Below, in pieces: positions 47,929 to 56,358 of a DNA stretch of 64,000 nt. The DNA lies in assembly GCF_008065375.1 (NCBI RefSeq), contig NZ_VJYI01000002.1, positions 372,001 through 436,000 on the forward strand, given 5' to 3'. The notes beneath the pieces are model-generated. The model was not told the origin of the DNA. It did no database searches and worked only from the letters and a program-made list of their open reading frames with translations. The stretch comes from Nonomuraea sp. SYSU D8015 (GTDB lineage Bacteria; Actinomycetota; Actinomycetes; Streptosporangiales; Streptosporangiaceae). How positions within the stretch are numbered: the stretch's first letter is position 1; every line of letters begins with the position of its first letter. A program made the position numbers and the translations under genes.

Positions 47929-48765
47929 TCATCCGCTAAAGGCAGACCCCGTGAGCCGCTCATACGCTTCTAGGTATCGCTGCCGGGTGCGCTCGATCAC
48001 GTGGTCGGGCAGCGGAGGTGGGGGGTTTCCGGAGGCTTTGTCCCATCCCGATTCGGGCGACAGCAGCCAATCTCGTACAAATTGCTTGTCGAAAGAAGGC
48101 TGGGCCCGGCCCGGCTGCCACTGGTCGGCCGGCCAGAACCGCGACGAGTCCGGCGTGAGCACCTCGTCGCCCAGCGTCAGCACGCCGTCGGAGTCCCAGC
48201 CCAGCTCGATCTTGGTGTCGGCCAGGATGATGCCGCGCTCGCGGGCGATCTCCGCGCCGCGCGTGTAGACGGCCAGCGTGATCCGCCGCAGCTCCGCGGC
48301 GGTCTCCGCGCCGACCTCGGCCACGACCTGCTCGTACGAGATCGGCTCGTCGTGCTGCCCCACCGGCGCCTTCGTGGAAGGCGTGAAGATCGGCTCCGGC
48401 AGCCGGGACCCGTCCTCCAGGCCCTCCGGCAGGGGCACGCCGGAGACCGCGCCGCCGGCGCGGTATTCGTTCAGCCCGCCGCCCGCCAGGTAGCCCCGGG
48501 CCACGCACTCGACCGCCACCATCCGCAGCGGCCGGCACAGCACGCTGCGCGCGTCGTCGCCCGGCGCCACCACATGGTTGGGCACGATGTCCTTGAGCTG
48601 GTCGAACCACCACAGCGACAGCTGGGTGAGTATGGTCCCCTTGTCCGGGATGGGGGTCTCCAGCACGTAGTCGAAGGCCGAGATCCGATCGGAGGCGACC
48701 ATCAGCAGCAGGCCGTCGTCGGTCTCGTAGAGATCGCGGACCTTGCCGGAGTGCACGTGCTTCAT
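47929..48765 (-). CDS. purC: Phosphoribosylaminoimidazole-succinocarboxamide synthase
   Basis: 278 residues, the size of the larger bacterial SAICAR synthases. It ligates aspartate to CAIR with ATP in purine synthesis. Signature stretches are HSGKVRDLYETDDGLLLMVA, SDRISAFDYVLETPIPDKG, VECVARGYLAGGG and ILADTKIELGWD. The ATG at 48765 overlaps the purD stop (ATGA), so purD and purC form a translationally coupled pair with purD first. Confidence 0.96.
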   Translation of the reverse strand: MKHVHSGKVRDLYETDDGLLLMVASDRISAFDYVLETPIPDKGTILTQLSLWWFDQLKDIVPNHVVAPGDDARSVLCRPLRMVAVECVARGYLAGGGLNEYRAGGAVSGVPLPEGLEDGSRLPEPIFTPSTKAPVGQHDEPISYEQVVAEVGAETAAELRRITLAVYTRGAEIARERGIILADTKIELGWDSDGVLTLGDEVLTPDSSRFWPADQWQPGRAQPSFDKQFVRDWLLSPESGWDKASGNPPPPLPDHVIERTRQRYLEAYERLTGSAFSG

Positions 48766-49985
48766 CGGGCGATGTCCGTCCTGTGGTGGGAGCCGCGCAG
48801 CTCGATCCGCCCGACCAGGTCGTAGGCGTTCCTGCGCGCGCTCTCTTGGTCGGGGCCGTGGCCCACGACGCTGAGCACCCGGCCGCCGTTGGAGACGATG
48901 TCGTCGCCGGCCCTCTTCGTGCCGGCGTGGATGACGTACGCGTGCTCGGTCTGCTGCAGCCCCTTGATCACGTCGCCCTTGGCCGGCGTGTCGGGGTAGT
49001 TTTCCGCCGCGATGACCACGGTCACCGCCGAGCCCGGCTTGAACACCGGGTCGAGCCCCAGCTCGCCGGTGGCGCAGGCCATCAGCAGCCCGCCCAGCGG
49101 CGTCTCCAGCCGGTCGAGGATCACCTGCGTCTCCGGGTCGCCGAAGCGCGCGTTGAACTCGACCACCTTCGGCCCCTTGGTGGTCAGGGCCAGCCCCACG
49201 TAGAGCACCCCCTGGTAGGGCAGCCCCCGCCGGGACAGCTCGGCGATCGTCGGGTGCACGACCTCCCGCATGACCTGGTCGGTGAGCCCCTCCGGCGCCC
49301 ATGGGAGCGGCGTGTAGGCGCCCATGCCGCCCGTGTTGGGCCCCGCGTCGCCGTCGTAGGCCCGCTTGAAGTCCTGTGCGAGCTGCAGCGGCACGGCCGT
49401 GCTCCCGTCGCACAGCGCGAACAGCGACACCTCCGGGCCGTCGAGGTATTCCTCGATCACCACGCGCTCGCAGGCCCGCGCGTGGGCGAGCGCCTGCTCG
49501 CGGTCGTCGGTGACCACGACGCCCTTGCCCGCGGCCAGGCCGTCGTCCTTGACCACGTAAGGAGGGCCGAACTCGTCGAGCGCCGCTGCGGCCTCCGCCT
49601 CGTTGGCGCACACCCTGGCCCGCGCGGTCGGCACGTCGGCCGCCTTCATGATCTCCTTGGCGAATGCCTTGGAGCCCTCGATCATGGCGGCCTCGCTGGA
49701 GGGCCCGAAGCAGGCGATGCCCGCCTCGCGCACGGCGTCGGACACCCCCGCCACGAGCGGCGCCTCCGGCCCCACCACCACGAGATCGACCCGCAGCCGT
49801 GTGGCCAGCTCGGCCACCTGCCCGGGGTCGAGGGGGTCGACGGGATGGACGGTCGCGACCTCCTCGATGCCCGGGTTGCCCGGGGCACAATGGAGCTCGG
49901 CGACCTGGGGGTCGAGCTTGAGCGAACGGCACAGGGCGTGCTCACGCCCTCCGGAGCCAATGACTAGAACGCGCACACGGTCCAT
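48762..49985 (-). CDS. purD: Phosphoribosylamine-glycine ligase (GAR synthetase)
   Basis: 407 residues with an ATP-grasp fold. It joins phosphoribosylamine and glycine in the second step of purine synthesis. The N-terminus RVLVIGSGGREHALCRSL and the ATP-grasp lid VVKDDGLAAGKGVVV are diagnostic, as are PNTGGMGAYTPLPW and FNARFGDPETQVIL. The start is ATG 49985. Upstream, 49986-50335 is a 350-base gap shared with the divergent corA leader. Confidence 0.96.
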   Translation of the reverse strand: MDRVRVLVIGSGGREHALCRSLKLDPQVAELHCAPGNPGIEEVATVHPVDPLDPGQVAELATRLRVDLVVVGPEAPLVAGVSDAVREAGIACFGPSSEAAMIEGSKAFAKEIMKAADVPTARARVCANEAEAAAALDEFGPPYVVKDDGLAAGKGVVVTDDREQALAHARACERVVIEEYLDGPEVSLFALCDGSTAVPLQLAQDFKRAYDGDAGPNTGGMGAYTPLPWAPEGLTDQVMREVVHPTIAELSRRGLPYQGVLYVGLALTTKGPKVVEFNARFGDPETQVILDRLETPLGGLLMACATGELGLDPVFKPGSAVTVVIAAENYPDTPAKGDVIKGLQQTEHAYVIHAGTKRAGDDIVSNGGRVLSVVGHGPDQESARRNAYDLVGRIELRGSHHRTDIAR

Positions 49986-50155
49986 TGTCGCAGGCCCGTG
50001 ACCAGGGGCAGGCTCCTGGTCTCCAGGACAGCAAATGCCGGAATAGGCGACAATCTTTGTCGAGTTCTACCTGAGCGGCCGGTCTCTGGGCAGGTATCGT
50101 CGGTTAGGTTCACCGTCCTGTGGTAGCTTGGGGCGGCTTTGCGGCGTCTCTTGTG

Positions 50156-50241
50156 ATTGGAGGTGGTCCGGGATGAATCCTGGTGATCCCAGCAGTACGT
50201 GCCTCCGCACGTACACCCTGTGTACTCCCGACCACTCCAAT
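50156..50241 (+). promoter_or_regulatory. Structured leader upstream of corA
   Basis: An outer stem pairs ATTGGAGGTGGTC (50156-50168) with GACCACTCCAAT (50230-50241), 12 pairs with one bulged G. Inside are two more stems: GGGAT/ATCCC (50170-50174 with 50186-50190) and GTACGTGC/GCACGTAC (50195-50202 with 50207-50214, four-base loop). The result is a three-way junction about 95 bases before corA. The Shine-Dalgarno site and ATG of a 26-codon ORF are both inside paired segments. It is not an M-box or other riboswitch that I recognise. Confidence 0.55.
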
Positions 50242-50253
50242 CCGGCAGCCTGA
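50173..50253 (+). CDS. Putative corA leader peptide (26 aa)
   Basis: ATG 50173 to TGA 50253 encodes MNPGDPSSTCLRTYTLCTPD followed by HSNPAA. GGAGG at 50159-50163 lies nine bases upstream, one of the best ribosome-binding sites in the window. Four of 26 codons are Pro and two are Cys. Its initiation region is inside the hairpin structure described for 50156-50241. In Salmonella, a short leader ORF upstream of corA (corL) couples translation to Rho-dependent termination. A similar role here is inference by analogy; no sequence homology is claimed. Confidence 0.45.
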   Translation: MNPGDPSSTCLRTYTLCTPDHSNPAA

Positions 50254-50335
50254 TCCTGCCTCCACGCATGTGTGTTGATTGAGGTGACCTTCTTTCTCGC
50301 GTGGAGCGTGCCAGGTCGGGCGGAAGGGGACTGCC

Positions 50336-51445
50336 ATGCGCTCGTCCACGCTTTTCCGTCGCATCAACCGTCACCACGTGCAGCCGCGCGCAGCGCACCA
50401 GATCGTCAAGCCGGCGCGCGAGGTCTGCGTGCCACCCGTTGACTCCATCGTCGAATTCGGCGCCTACGTCCAGGGCAAGAAGGTCCCGGCCATGGGCATC
50501 GTCGAGGCGCTCGATCTCGTACGCACCCACAACGACACCCCCGACGGCGGCAAGGCGTTCGTCTGGGTGGGCCTGCACGAGCCCGAGGCCCCCGAGGTGG
50601 AGTGGCTCTCCGAGGTGTTCGGCCTGCACCCCCTGGCCGTCGAGGACGCCGTCAAGGCGCACCAGCGGCCCAAGGTCGAGCGGTACGGCGACTCGCTGTT
50701 CATGGTGCTCAAGACCGTCGCCTACCTCGACCACGACGAGCTGACCGACAACAGCGAGATCATCGCCACCGGCGAGATCATGGTGTTCCTCGGCGTCGAC
50801 TTCGTGGTGACGGTGCGGCACGGCGAGCACTGTCCGCTCACCGCGGTACGCGAGCGCCTGGAGGACAAGCCCAAGCTGCTCAACCGGGGTCCCTCCGGCG
50901 TGCTGCACGCCATCGCCGACCACGTCGTCGACCAGTACCTCCAGGTCGCCGACCTCATGCAGCTGGAGCTGGAAGAGGTCGAGGCCACCGTGTTCGCCGA
51001 CGTCAGCTCCCGCGACATCAACCGGATCTACCAGCTCAAGCGCGAGATGCTGGAGATGAAGCGGGCGGTGACCCCGCTGCAGGCGCCGCTGTCCGCGCTG
51101 CCCCAGCGCCGCGCCATCCCGTCGGAGATGCGTGAATACTTCCGCGACGTCGGCGACCACCTGTCCAGGGTGTGCGAGCAGGTGGAGTCGTCCAACGAGC
51201 TGTGCAGCTCGATCCTGCAGGCCGCCCTGGCCCGCTCGAACGCGCTCGCCAACGAGGACATGCGCAAGATCTCCTCGTGGGTCGCCATCCTGGCCGTGCC
51301 CACGATGATCGCCGGCATCTACGGCATGAACTTCGACTTCATGCCGGAGACCAAGCAGGTCTGGGGCTACCCCGCGGTGCTGGCCCTCATGGTCACGGTA
51401 TGTGTGCTCCTGCACCGCGGCTTCCGCAGGAACGGCTGGCTCTAG
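50336..51445 (+). CDS. corA: CorA family magnesium/cobalt transporter
   Basis: 369 residues. A large N-terminal cytoplasmic domain (about 1-300) has GLHEPEAPEVEWLSEVFGLH and HPLAVEDAVKAHQRPKVERY, typical of CorA. Two C-terminal helices follow: WVAILAVPTMIAGIYGMNF with the selectivity signature GMN, then VWGYPAVLALMVTVCVLL. The protein is a pentameric channel for Mg2+ in the cell membrane. GGAAGGGG precedes the ATG by six bases. A structured leader with a short ORF lies upstream and may regulate it. Confidence 0.95.
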   Translation: MRSSTLFRRINRHHVQPRAAHQIVKPAREVCVPPVDSIVEFGAYVQGKKVPAMGIVEALDLVRTHNDTPDGGKAFVWVGLHEPEAPEVEWLSEVFGLHPLAVEDAVKAHQRPKVERYGDSLFMVLKTVAYLDHDELTDNSEIIATGEIMVFLGVDFVVTVRHGEHCPLTAVRERLEDKPKLLNRGPSGVLHAIADHVVDQYLQVADLMQLELEEVEATVFADVSSRDINRIYQLKREMLEMKRAVTPLQAPLSALPQRRAIPSEMREYFRDVGDHLSRVCEQVESSNELCSSILQAALARSNALANEDMRKISSWVAILAVPTMIAGIYGMNFDFMPETKQVWGYPAVLALMVTVCVLLHRGFRRNGWL

Positions 51446-51448
51446 GAG

Positions 51449-52360
51449 TCACGCCACGCTCACCGGCTTGAGCGGGCCGACCGGCTCGGGCAACTCCAGG
51501 CCCCGCTCCCGCCACAGCTGCCGCATGCGATCGGGGTAGTCGGTCACGACGCCGGACACCCCGAGGTCGAGCATCCTGGCCGCCAGCGCCGTCTCGTTGA
51601 CCGTCCAGACCGCCACGTCGAGCCCCGCCGCGGCCGCCTGCGCCATCAGCGCCTCGTCCACCATGACGTGCTCGGGAGAGAGCGTGGTGGCGCCTGCCGC
51701 GCGGGCGGCGGCGGGGACGTCGTCGCCCAGGCCGCCCTCGTGCCAGTGGAGCGTGTCGAGCTCGATGAGCGCGAATCTGCGCGTGCCCGGTGCGATCGTG
51801 GCGGCGTGCCGGATGATCCGCCAGTCGAAGCTCAGGATCGCCACGTTGCCGAGGCGGCCGTGCCGGTCGAGCTCGTCGACGACGAGCTCGGTGAACATCT
51901 CCGGGTCCGGTGTCAGCTCGGGCCTGGTGGGATCGGACTTGAGCTCGACGTGCAGCCGCACGTCCTCCGCGTCGTAGGCGTTGACCAGCCCCAGCACCGC
52001 GCCCAGCGTGGGCATCCGCGTCTCCGGGAAGGCCGCCTGGGTCAGCGCGAAGGGGTCGTCGAGGTGGCGCGGCCACCGCACGCCCACGTCGAGCATGCGC
52101 AGCTGGGCCAGCGTGAGGGCGTTGATGGGCTTGCCGACGTACGGGTAGAGCGGATCGCCGGAGCGCAGCGGCCGCGTGTCGGCGCTGGTCACCGCGGAGA
52201 CCGTGAGATCGTGCGTCAGCACGAGCCGCCGGTCGGCGGTGAGCGCCACGTCGAACTCGAGCGCGTGAACGCCGAGCTCCATCGTGCGGCTCATACCCGG
52301 CAGGGTGTTCTCCGGCCACAGGCCCCGAGCACCCCGGTGACCATGAATCTCAACGCGCAC
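51449..52360 (-). CDS. Glycerophosphodiester phosphodiesterase
   Basis: 303 residues with a TIM-barrel GDPD domain. It hydrolyses glycerophosphodiesters to glycerol-3-phosphate and an alcohol. Catalytic and metal residues are in IHGHRGARGLWPENT and EFDVALTADRRLVLTHD; VELKSDP and VVTDYPDRM complete the barrel. There is no signal peptide, so it acts in the cytoplasm. The start is a GTG. It ends three bases past the stop of the convergent corA gene. Confidence 0.92.
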   Translation of the reverse strand: MRVEIHGHRGARGLWPENTLPGMSRTMELGVHALEFDVALTADRRLVLTHDLTVSAVTSADTRPLRSGDPLYPYVGKPINALTLAQLRMLDVGVRWPRHLDDPFALTQAAFPETRMPTLGAVLGLVNAYDAEDVRLHVELKSDPTRPELTPDPEMFTELVVDELDRHGRLGNVAILSFDWRIIRHAATIAPGTRRFALIELDTLHWHEGGLGDDVPAAARAAGATTLSPEHVMVDEALMAQAAAAGLDVAVWTVNETALAARMLDLGVSGVVTDYPDRMRQLWRERGLELPEPVGPLKPVSVA

Positions 52361-52469
52361 AACCGGGACCCTACCTGCCGTGGGGCGCTCCTAGGCGGTG
52401 CCACGCCGTGTCCTTTTTATCCTGCTACGCCCGGTCGTGCCGTAACCGGCGGACAATAGGCTGTTCTCT

Positions 52470-53120
52470 ATGACGGAGGTTCTCAAAACGGCTCATTTCT
52501 CGACAGTTCGGGCATGGGTCGATGGGTGGGTCATCTCCCGCAACGCCCCCAAACCGGTACGCGAGCCCTGGGGCCTGCGTGTGGACGTCGGCCTCCCCGG
52601 CCACGTGTCCCGCCACATCGTCGCCGCCCCGACCCCGGGGATCCTCCGGCACCTGACCACCACGCTCACCACGCCCGGCACCTGGCTCAAGCTCTGCGCC
52701 CCCGCCGACGCCGTGGTGCCCCTGCTCCCGACCCCGTGGGCGCTGAAGGACCGCGAGTTCATGATGACGGCGCCTTTGCCCCGCACCGCCCCCCCGGAGG
52801 CCCCGCCCGGCTACACGCTGGCCGTCACCACCAGAGCGGGCGTCACGGCGGCCCGGCTGCTGACGGCGGCGGGCGAGGTCGCCGCCCGCGGCCAGTTCGC
52901 GGTGGCGGGCCGGGCGGCCGTGGTGGACCAGGTGGAAACGGCGGCCCAGCACCGCCGCCGCGGCCTCGGCACGGTGATCATGCGCACGCTCTCGTCGGCG
53001 GCCGCCTCGATGGGGGCCCGGACCGGCATCCTGGTGGCCACGGCGGAAGGCCAAGCCCTGTACGAGACCCTGGGCTGGACCCTCCACACCCCCATGACGG
53101 CCGTCGTCCTCGCGCCCTGA
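52470..53120 (+). CDS. GNAT family N-acetyltransferase (two-part)
   Basis: 216 residues. The C-terminal half is a GNAT domain with the acetyl-CoA loop QHRRRGLGTVIMRTL and the final strand ATAEGQALYETLGW. The N-terminal half (AWVDGWVISRNAPKPVREPW) is a second, degenerate GNAT-like or substrate domain seen in some actinobacterial family members. The acceptor is unknown. It starts 109 bases from the divergent GDPD gene and is followed 44 bases later by the SDR gene. Confidence 0.83.
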   Translation: MTEVLKTAHFSTVRAWVDGWVISRNAPKPVREPWGLRVDVGLPGHVSRHIVAAPTPGILRHLTTTLTTPGTWLKLCAPADAVVPLLPTPWALKDREFMMTAPLPRTAPPEAPPGYTLAVTTRAGVTAARLLTAAGEVAARGQFAVAGRAAVVDQVETAAQHRRRGLGTVIMRTLSSAAASMGARTGILVATAEGQALYETLGWTLHTPMTAVVLAP

Positions 53121-53164
53121 CGCACGGTGAGATGATCCTGGGGGTCGAAGAGGGGAGCCGCTCC

Positions 53165-53824
53165 ATGGGGCATGTGCTGGTGACCGGGGCCACGGGCGGG
53201 ATCGGAACGGCGCTGGTCGGCGCCTTGGTGAAGGCAGGGCACCAGGTGACCGCCGTCGGGCGCGGCGTCGGGCGGCTGGGCGTGCCGGGGATCGAGGCCG
53301 ACCTCGCCGAGCCCGGGACGATCGCCGCCGCCGTGGGCGAACTGGGCGACGTGCAGGCGCTGGTGCATTGCGCGGGTGTCTCCCCCATCGCGGCCGTCGC
53401 CGACACGGATCCGGAGACCTGGGAGCGGGTTCTGGCCGTGAACGTGGCGTCGGCTGCGGAGCTGGTGCGGCTGGCGCTGCCCGGGTTACGACGCTCCCGA
53501 GGTCATGTGATCTTCGTCAACGCCTCGCCCGGGATGACAGGGGTTCCCCGGTGGTCGGCGTTCGTCGGGAGCAAGGCGGCGCTGCGCGAGCTCGCGGACT
53601 CGCTGCGCGAGGAGGAGGCCGCCCACGGCGTGCGCGTCACCACGGTCTATCCGGCCGCGACCGCCACCGAGCTGCTGCGCGAGGTCAGGAGCGCCTTCGG
53701 CCGTCCGTACGATCCCGAGCGCTGCATCCGCCCGGAAACGCTCGCCGAGATGGTCGTCTGGGTGCTCGCGGCCCCGGCGGACTCGTACGCGGCCGAACTG
53801 GCCGTGGTGCCCGCGCCGCGATGA
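53165..53824 (+). CDS. Short-chain dehydrogenase/reductase with altered catalytic Tyr
   Basis: 219 residues. The cofactor-binding motif TGATGGIGTAL (about 7-17) and HCAGVSP (about 69-75) are normal, as is N93 in AVNVASAAEL. The active-site YxxxK reads F133-V-G-S-K137, so the catalytic Tyr is Phe. The Ser strand reads VNASPG instead of the usual VNSxxG. It is otherwise full-length. It may have altered chemistry or bind NAD(P)H without turnover. The ATG follows GGGAG, and the gene lies 44 bases after the GNAT gene. Confidence 0.85.
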   Translation: MGHVLVTGATGGIGTALVGALVKAGHQVTAVGRGVGRLGVPGIEADLAEPGTIAAAVGELGDVQALVHCAGVSPIAAVADTDPETWERVLAVNVASAAELVRLALPGLRRSRGHVIFVNASPGMTGVPRWSAFVGSKAALRELADSLREEEAAHGVRVTTVYPAATATELLREVRSAFGRPYDPERCIRPETLAEMVVWVLAAPADSYAAELAVVPAPR

Positions 53825-53830
53825 ACGGGA

Positions 53831-54505
53831 TCACTCCTTGAGCGAGCGGAGCATCGGGGGGTGGAGGAGCTCGGCGGGCCCGCGGCGGTAGAGCTTGGCG
53901 GGGCGGCCGCCGTCTCTGGTGGTCGTGGAGCCCGTCTCCACCAGGAAGCCCTCCGCCTTGGTGACCTTCCGGTGGAAGTTTCTGGGGTCCAGGGAGCGGC
54001 CCCAGACGATCTCGTAGACGCGGCGCAGGTCGGCGACGGTGAACTCTGGCGGGCAGAAGGCCGCGCCCAGCGAGGTGTATTCAAGCTTCGCGCGGGCCCG
54101 CTCGACGCCGTCGAGCATGATGCGGCGGTGGTCGAAGGCCATGACCGTGAGGGAGTCGACCGGCTGCCAGCTCATGTGGGCCTTCTCCGAGGCCGGCAGG
54201 TCGGGGGCGAGGCCCAGGTAGGCGACGCTCAGGACGCGCTGGCGGGGGTCGCGGTCGGGGTAGCCGTACGTCTGGAGCTGCTCGAGGTGGACCGGCGCGC
54301 CCGGGAGCCCGGCCCGTTCGGAGAGGATGCGGTGGGCGGCGGCGGGAAGGTCCTCGTCCAGTTGGATGAAGCCGCCGGGCAGCGACCAGCGCCGCAGGAA
54401 CGGCGGATTGTCGCGGCGCCACACCAGGGCGCTCAGCGCGTGACATCGTACGGTGAGCACGACCAGGTCGACGCTGACCGGGACGCTCGGGACCATGGAC
54501 GGCAC
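53831..54505 (-). CDS. NrtR-like transcriptional regulator with Nudix domain
   Basis: 224 residues. An N-terminal Nudix-like domain (about 8-140: VDLVVLTVRCHALSALVWRR, GGFIQLDEDL) precedes a C-terminal winged helix (about 145-215: FTVADLRRVYEIVWGRSLDP, NFHRKV). The Nudix box is degenerate: the REUXEE core reads RILSER, so hydrolysis is unlikely. NrtR-type repressors sense ADP-ribose and control NAD metabolism genes, but other Nudix-wHTH regulators sense sugars. No target is adjacent. The start could be GTG 54505 or ATG 54496. Confidence 0.83.
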   Translation of the reverse strand: MPSMVPSVPVSVDLVVLTVRCHALSALVWRRDNPPFLRRWSLPGGFIQLDEDLPAAAHRILSERAGLPGAPVHLEQLQTYGYPDRDPRQRVLSVAYLGLAPDLPASEKAHMSWQPVDSLTVMAFDHRRIMLDGVERARAKLEYTSLGAAFCPPEFTVADLRRVYEIVWGRSLDPRNFHRKVTKAEGFLVETGSTTTRDGGRPAKLYRRGPAELLHPPMLRSLKE

Positions 54506-54541
54506 GTTACACGCACCTACGTGCGGGTAGCGAACGGCCGC

Positions 54542-56338
54542 CTAGGCCGCGAGGCGGACGTGTAAGGGCTCGGTGGTCGCCTTGCCCGACGGGCCCTTGA
54601 CCGTGATCCTGATCCACTCCCCGGCGGGCACCTGGGTCCAGTCGAACGGCACCCAGGCCGTGACCATGCCCTCGGGGAGTTCCTCGATCGGGCTCTCCTC
54701 CAGCCAGCCGACGGCGGAGACGACCATGTCCTTCGTACCGCCGGACCACTGGACGGTGATCGTGGCGCCGCTGAAGTTGTAGCCGCGGACCTCCACCCCG
54801 TCCTGGACGTCGCGGGATCGCCTGATGGCGTCCACCGCTATCGGGCGTTGCCAGTCAGACGTGATCTCCTCTTCCAATGACGGGCGACCGCAGGTCATGA
54901 AGTCGCTCCACATATAGCTGACGACCTTCTGCACATAGCGCCCCGCCATGGTGACCGCCTGGTCCAGGCGCTTCTTGTCGGTCTTGCCGCGGGTGCCCTG
55001 CGGGGTGCACGGCTGGTCGCCCGACGGCTCGAACGCCTCCACGTTCGCCCACAGCTGGACCTGGTAGCCCTGCTGGATCATCTCCTCGCGGGCGAGGGAC
55101 ATCTCACGGTAGTAGTCGCGCGTGGACCCGTGGTACGCGGTCCCGTACGTGGACTCCCCGACCACCGGACGCAGCCGCTCGTCCACCTCGGTGTCGCGCT
55201 CGTCGGACCAGAACAGCCCCACCTTGCCGGTGCCCCGGCTGTCCTGCGGCGCGATGATGCCGACCCCGGTCTTCGCCAGGGCCTTGAACCCCTCGGCCAC
55301 CTGCTTGGGCGTCTGGCCGAAGGGCACCCGGCGGCGCGCGTCCATGTACGGGCTGATCAGGATGGGTTTGCCGGACAGTTGCTGCTCGACGATCGTGTGC
55401 TGCTCGGCGTACACCTCCAGCGTCGGGTTGGAGGCCAGCGTGTCGGACATCTGGACCTCGAACGGCTGGTAGACGCCGCCCAGCGACGCCCGGTCGGCGA
55501 AGCGCTCGCCGTAGTCCTGGAGGATGCGCCGGGTCAGCGTGGTGAGGGTGCCGATGTGGTGCTTGTAGGCCCTGGTCGGGGTCTTGGGGTCGCGCGGGGC
55601 CAGCGGCAGCGACGGGAAGATCTGCATGCCGAACTGGTCGCCCAGGTCGAGCAGCTCCTTCAGGCTGTCCTCGACCGCGCCGGCGATGAGGATCAGGTCG
55701 TAGGACCGGCCCTTGCTGGAGAAGTCGCAGGTGGCGTCGTCGGAGCCGTCCGGCTGAGTGATGAGCCGGAAGTAGGTGCGCTTGCCCGCCTTGATGGCGT
55801 GCTCCATCTGGGGGCAGCGGAACAGGCCCGGGCCGAACGACTCGTCCGTCCGGTAGACGTACGTGCGGCCGATCCTGTTGCCCGGGTTGGCCTGCTCCAG
55901 ATCGCGCTGGGCGGCATCGTGGCAGGTGAGACCGTCCTCCTGGCAGGCCTTGTAGAGGGAGTCGAGCTCGCCGTCCCTGGTCATGATGTCGCCGTCGCCG
56001 GAGACGGTGCGGAACTGCAGGCCGTACCCGATCCTGATGATCGTGTCGCCGCCGACGTCGTGGATCTCCTTCAGCTGCTTCCGCCACGTGCAGGGATTCG
56101 ACTTGGGCATGATCCAGTAGCCGGTGACGGCGTACGGGGCCTTCTCCTTCGTCGCGAACGTCCCGCAGTCGTCGGTGAACTCGCTGCTCTTCGGCGTCTG
56201 CTGGGTCGGCGTCGGGCGAGCCGCGGCGGTCTTGGCGGGAGTCACGGGACGCTCGTCGGAGGACGGCTGGATGACGATGACCACGGCGGCGACGACGGCC
56301 AGGACGGCCGCGCCCACGACGAGGAAGAGCCAGCGCAC
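54542..56338 (-). CDS. Membrane-anchored DUF4434-like TIM-barrel protein of the polysaccharide locus
   Basis: 598 residues. An N-terminal helix (WLFLVVGAAVLAVVAAVVIV, about residues 3-24) anchors or exports the protein. A Thr/Pro-rich linker follows. The main domain (about 55-480) resembles DUF4434 glycoside-hydrolase-like TIM barrels: AVTGYWIMPKSNPCTW, YLFRLITQPDGS-type strands and KPILISPYMDARR. A beta-sandwich of about 100 residues closes the protein. It is the last gene of the minus-strand arm, 20 bases after the GT4 gene. It may trim or process the glycan outside the membrane. The start is a GTG with a weak ribosome-binding site. Confidence 0.75.
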   Translation of the reverse strand: MRWLFLVVGAAVLAVVAAVVIVIQPSSDERPVTPAKTAAARPTPTQQTPKSSEFTDDCGTFATKEKAPYAVTGYWIMPKSNPCTWRKQLKEIHDVGGDTIIRIGYGLQFRTVSGDGDIMTRDGELDSLYKACQEDGLTCHDAAQRDLEQANPGNRIGRTYVYRTDESFGPGLFRCPQMEHAIKAGKRTYFRLITQPDGSDDATCDFSSKGRSYDLILIAGAVEDSLKELLDLGDQFGMQIFPSLPLAPRDPKTPTRAYKHHIGTLTTLTRRILQDYGERFADRASLGGVYQPFEVQMSDTLASNPTLEVYAEQHTIVEQQLSGKPILISPYMDARRRVPFGQTPKQVAEGFKALAKTGVGIIAPQDSRGTGKVGLFWSDERDTEVDERLRPVVGESTYGTAYHGSTRDYYREMSLAREEMIQQGYQVQLWANVEAFEPSGDQPCTPQGTRGKTDKKRLDQAVTMAGRYVQKVVSYMWSDFMTCGRPSLEEEITSDWQRPIAVDAIRRSRDVQDGVEVRGYNFSGATITVQWSGGTKDMVVSAVGWLEESPIEELPEGMVTAWVPFDWTQVPAGEWIRITVKGPSGKATTEPLHVRLAA

Positions 56339-56358
56339 GTTGAGAGACCCGCCGCCCG

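Noticed and set aside
52514..53164. N-terminal extension of the SDR through the GNAT gene
   Set aside because: The in-frame upstream sequence is the out-of-phase shadow of the GNAT gene; the SDR has its own ATG and GGGAG site.
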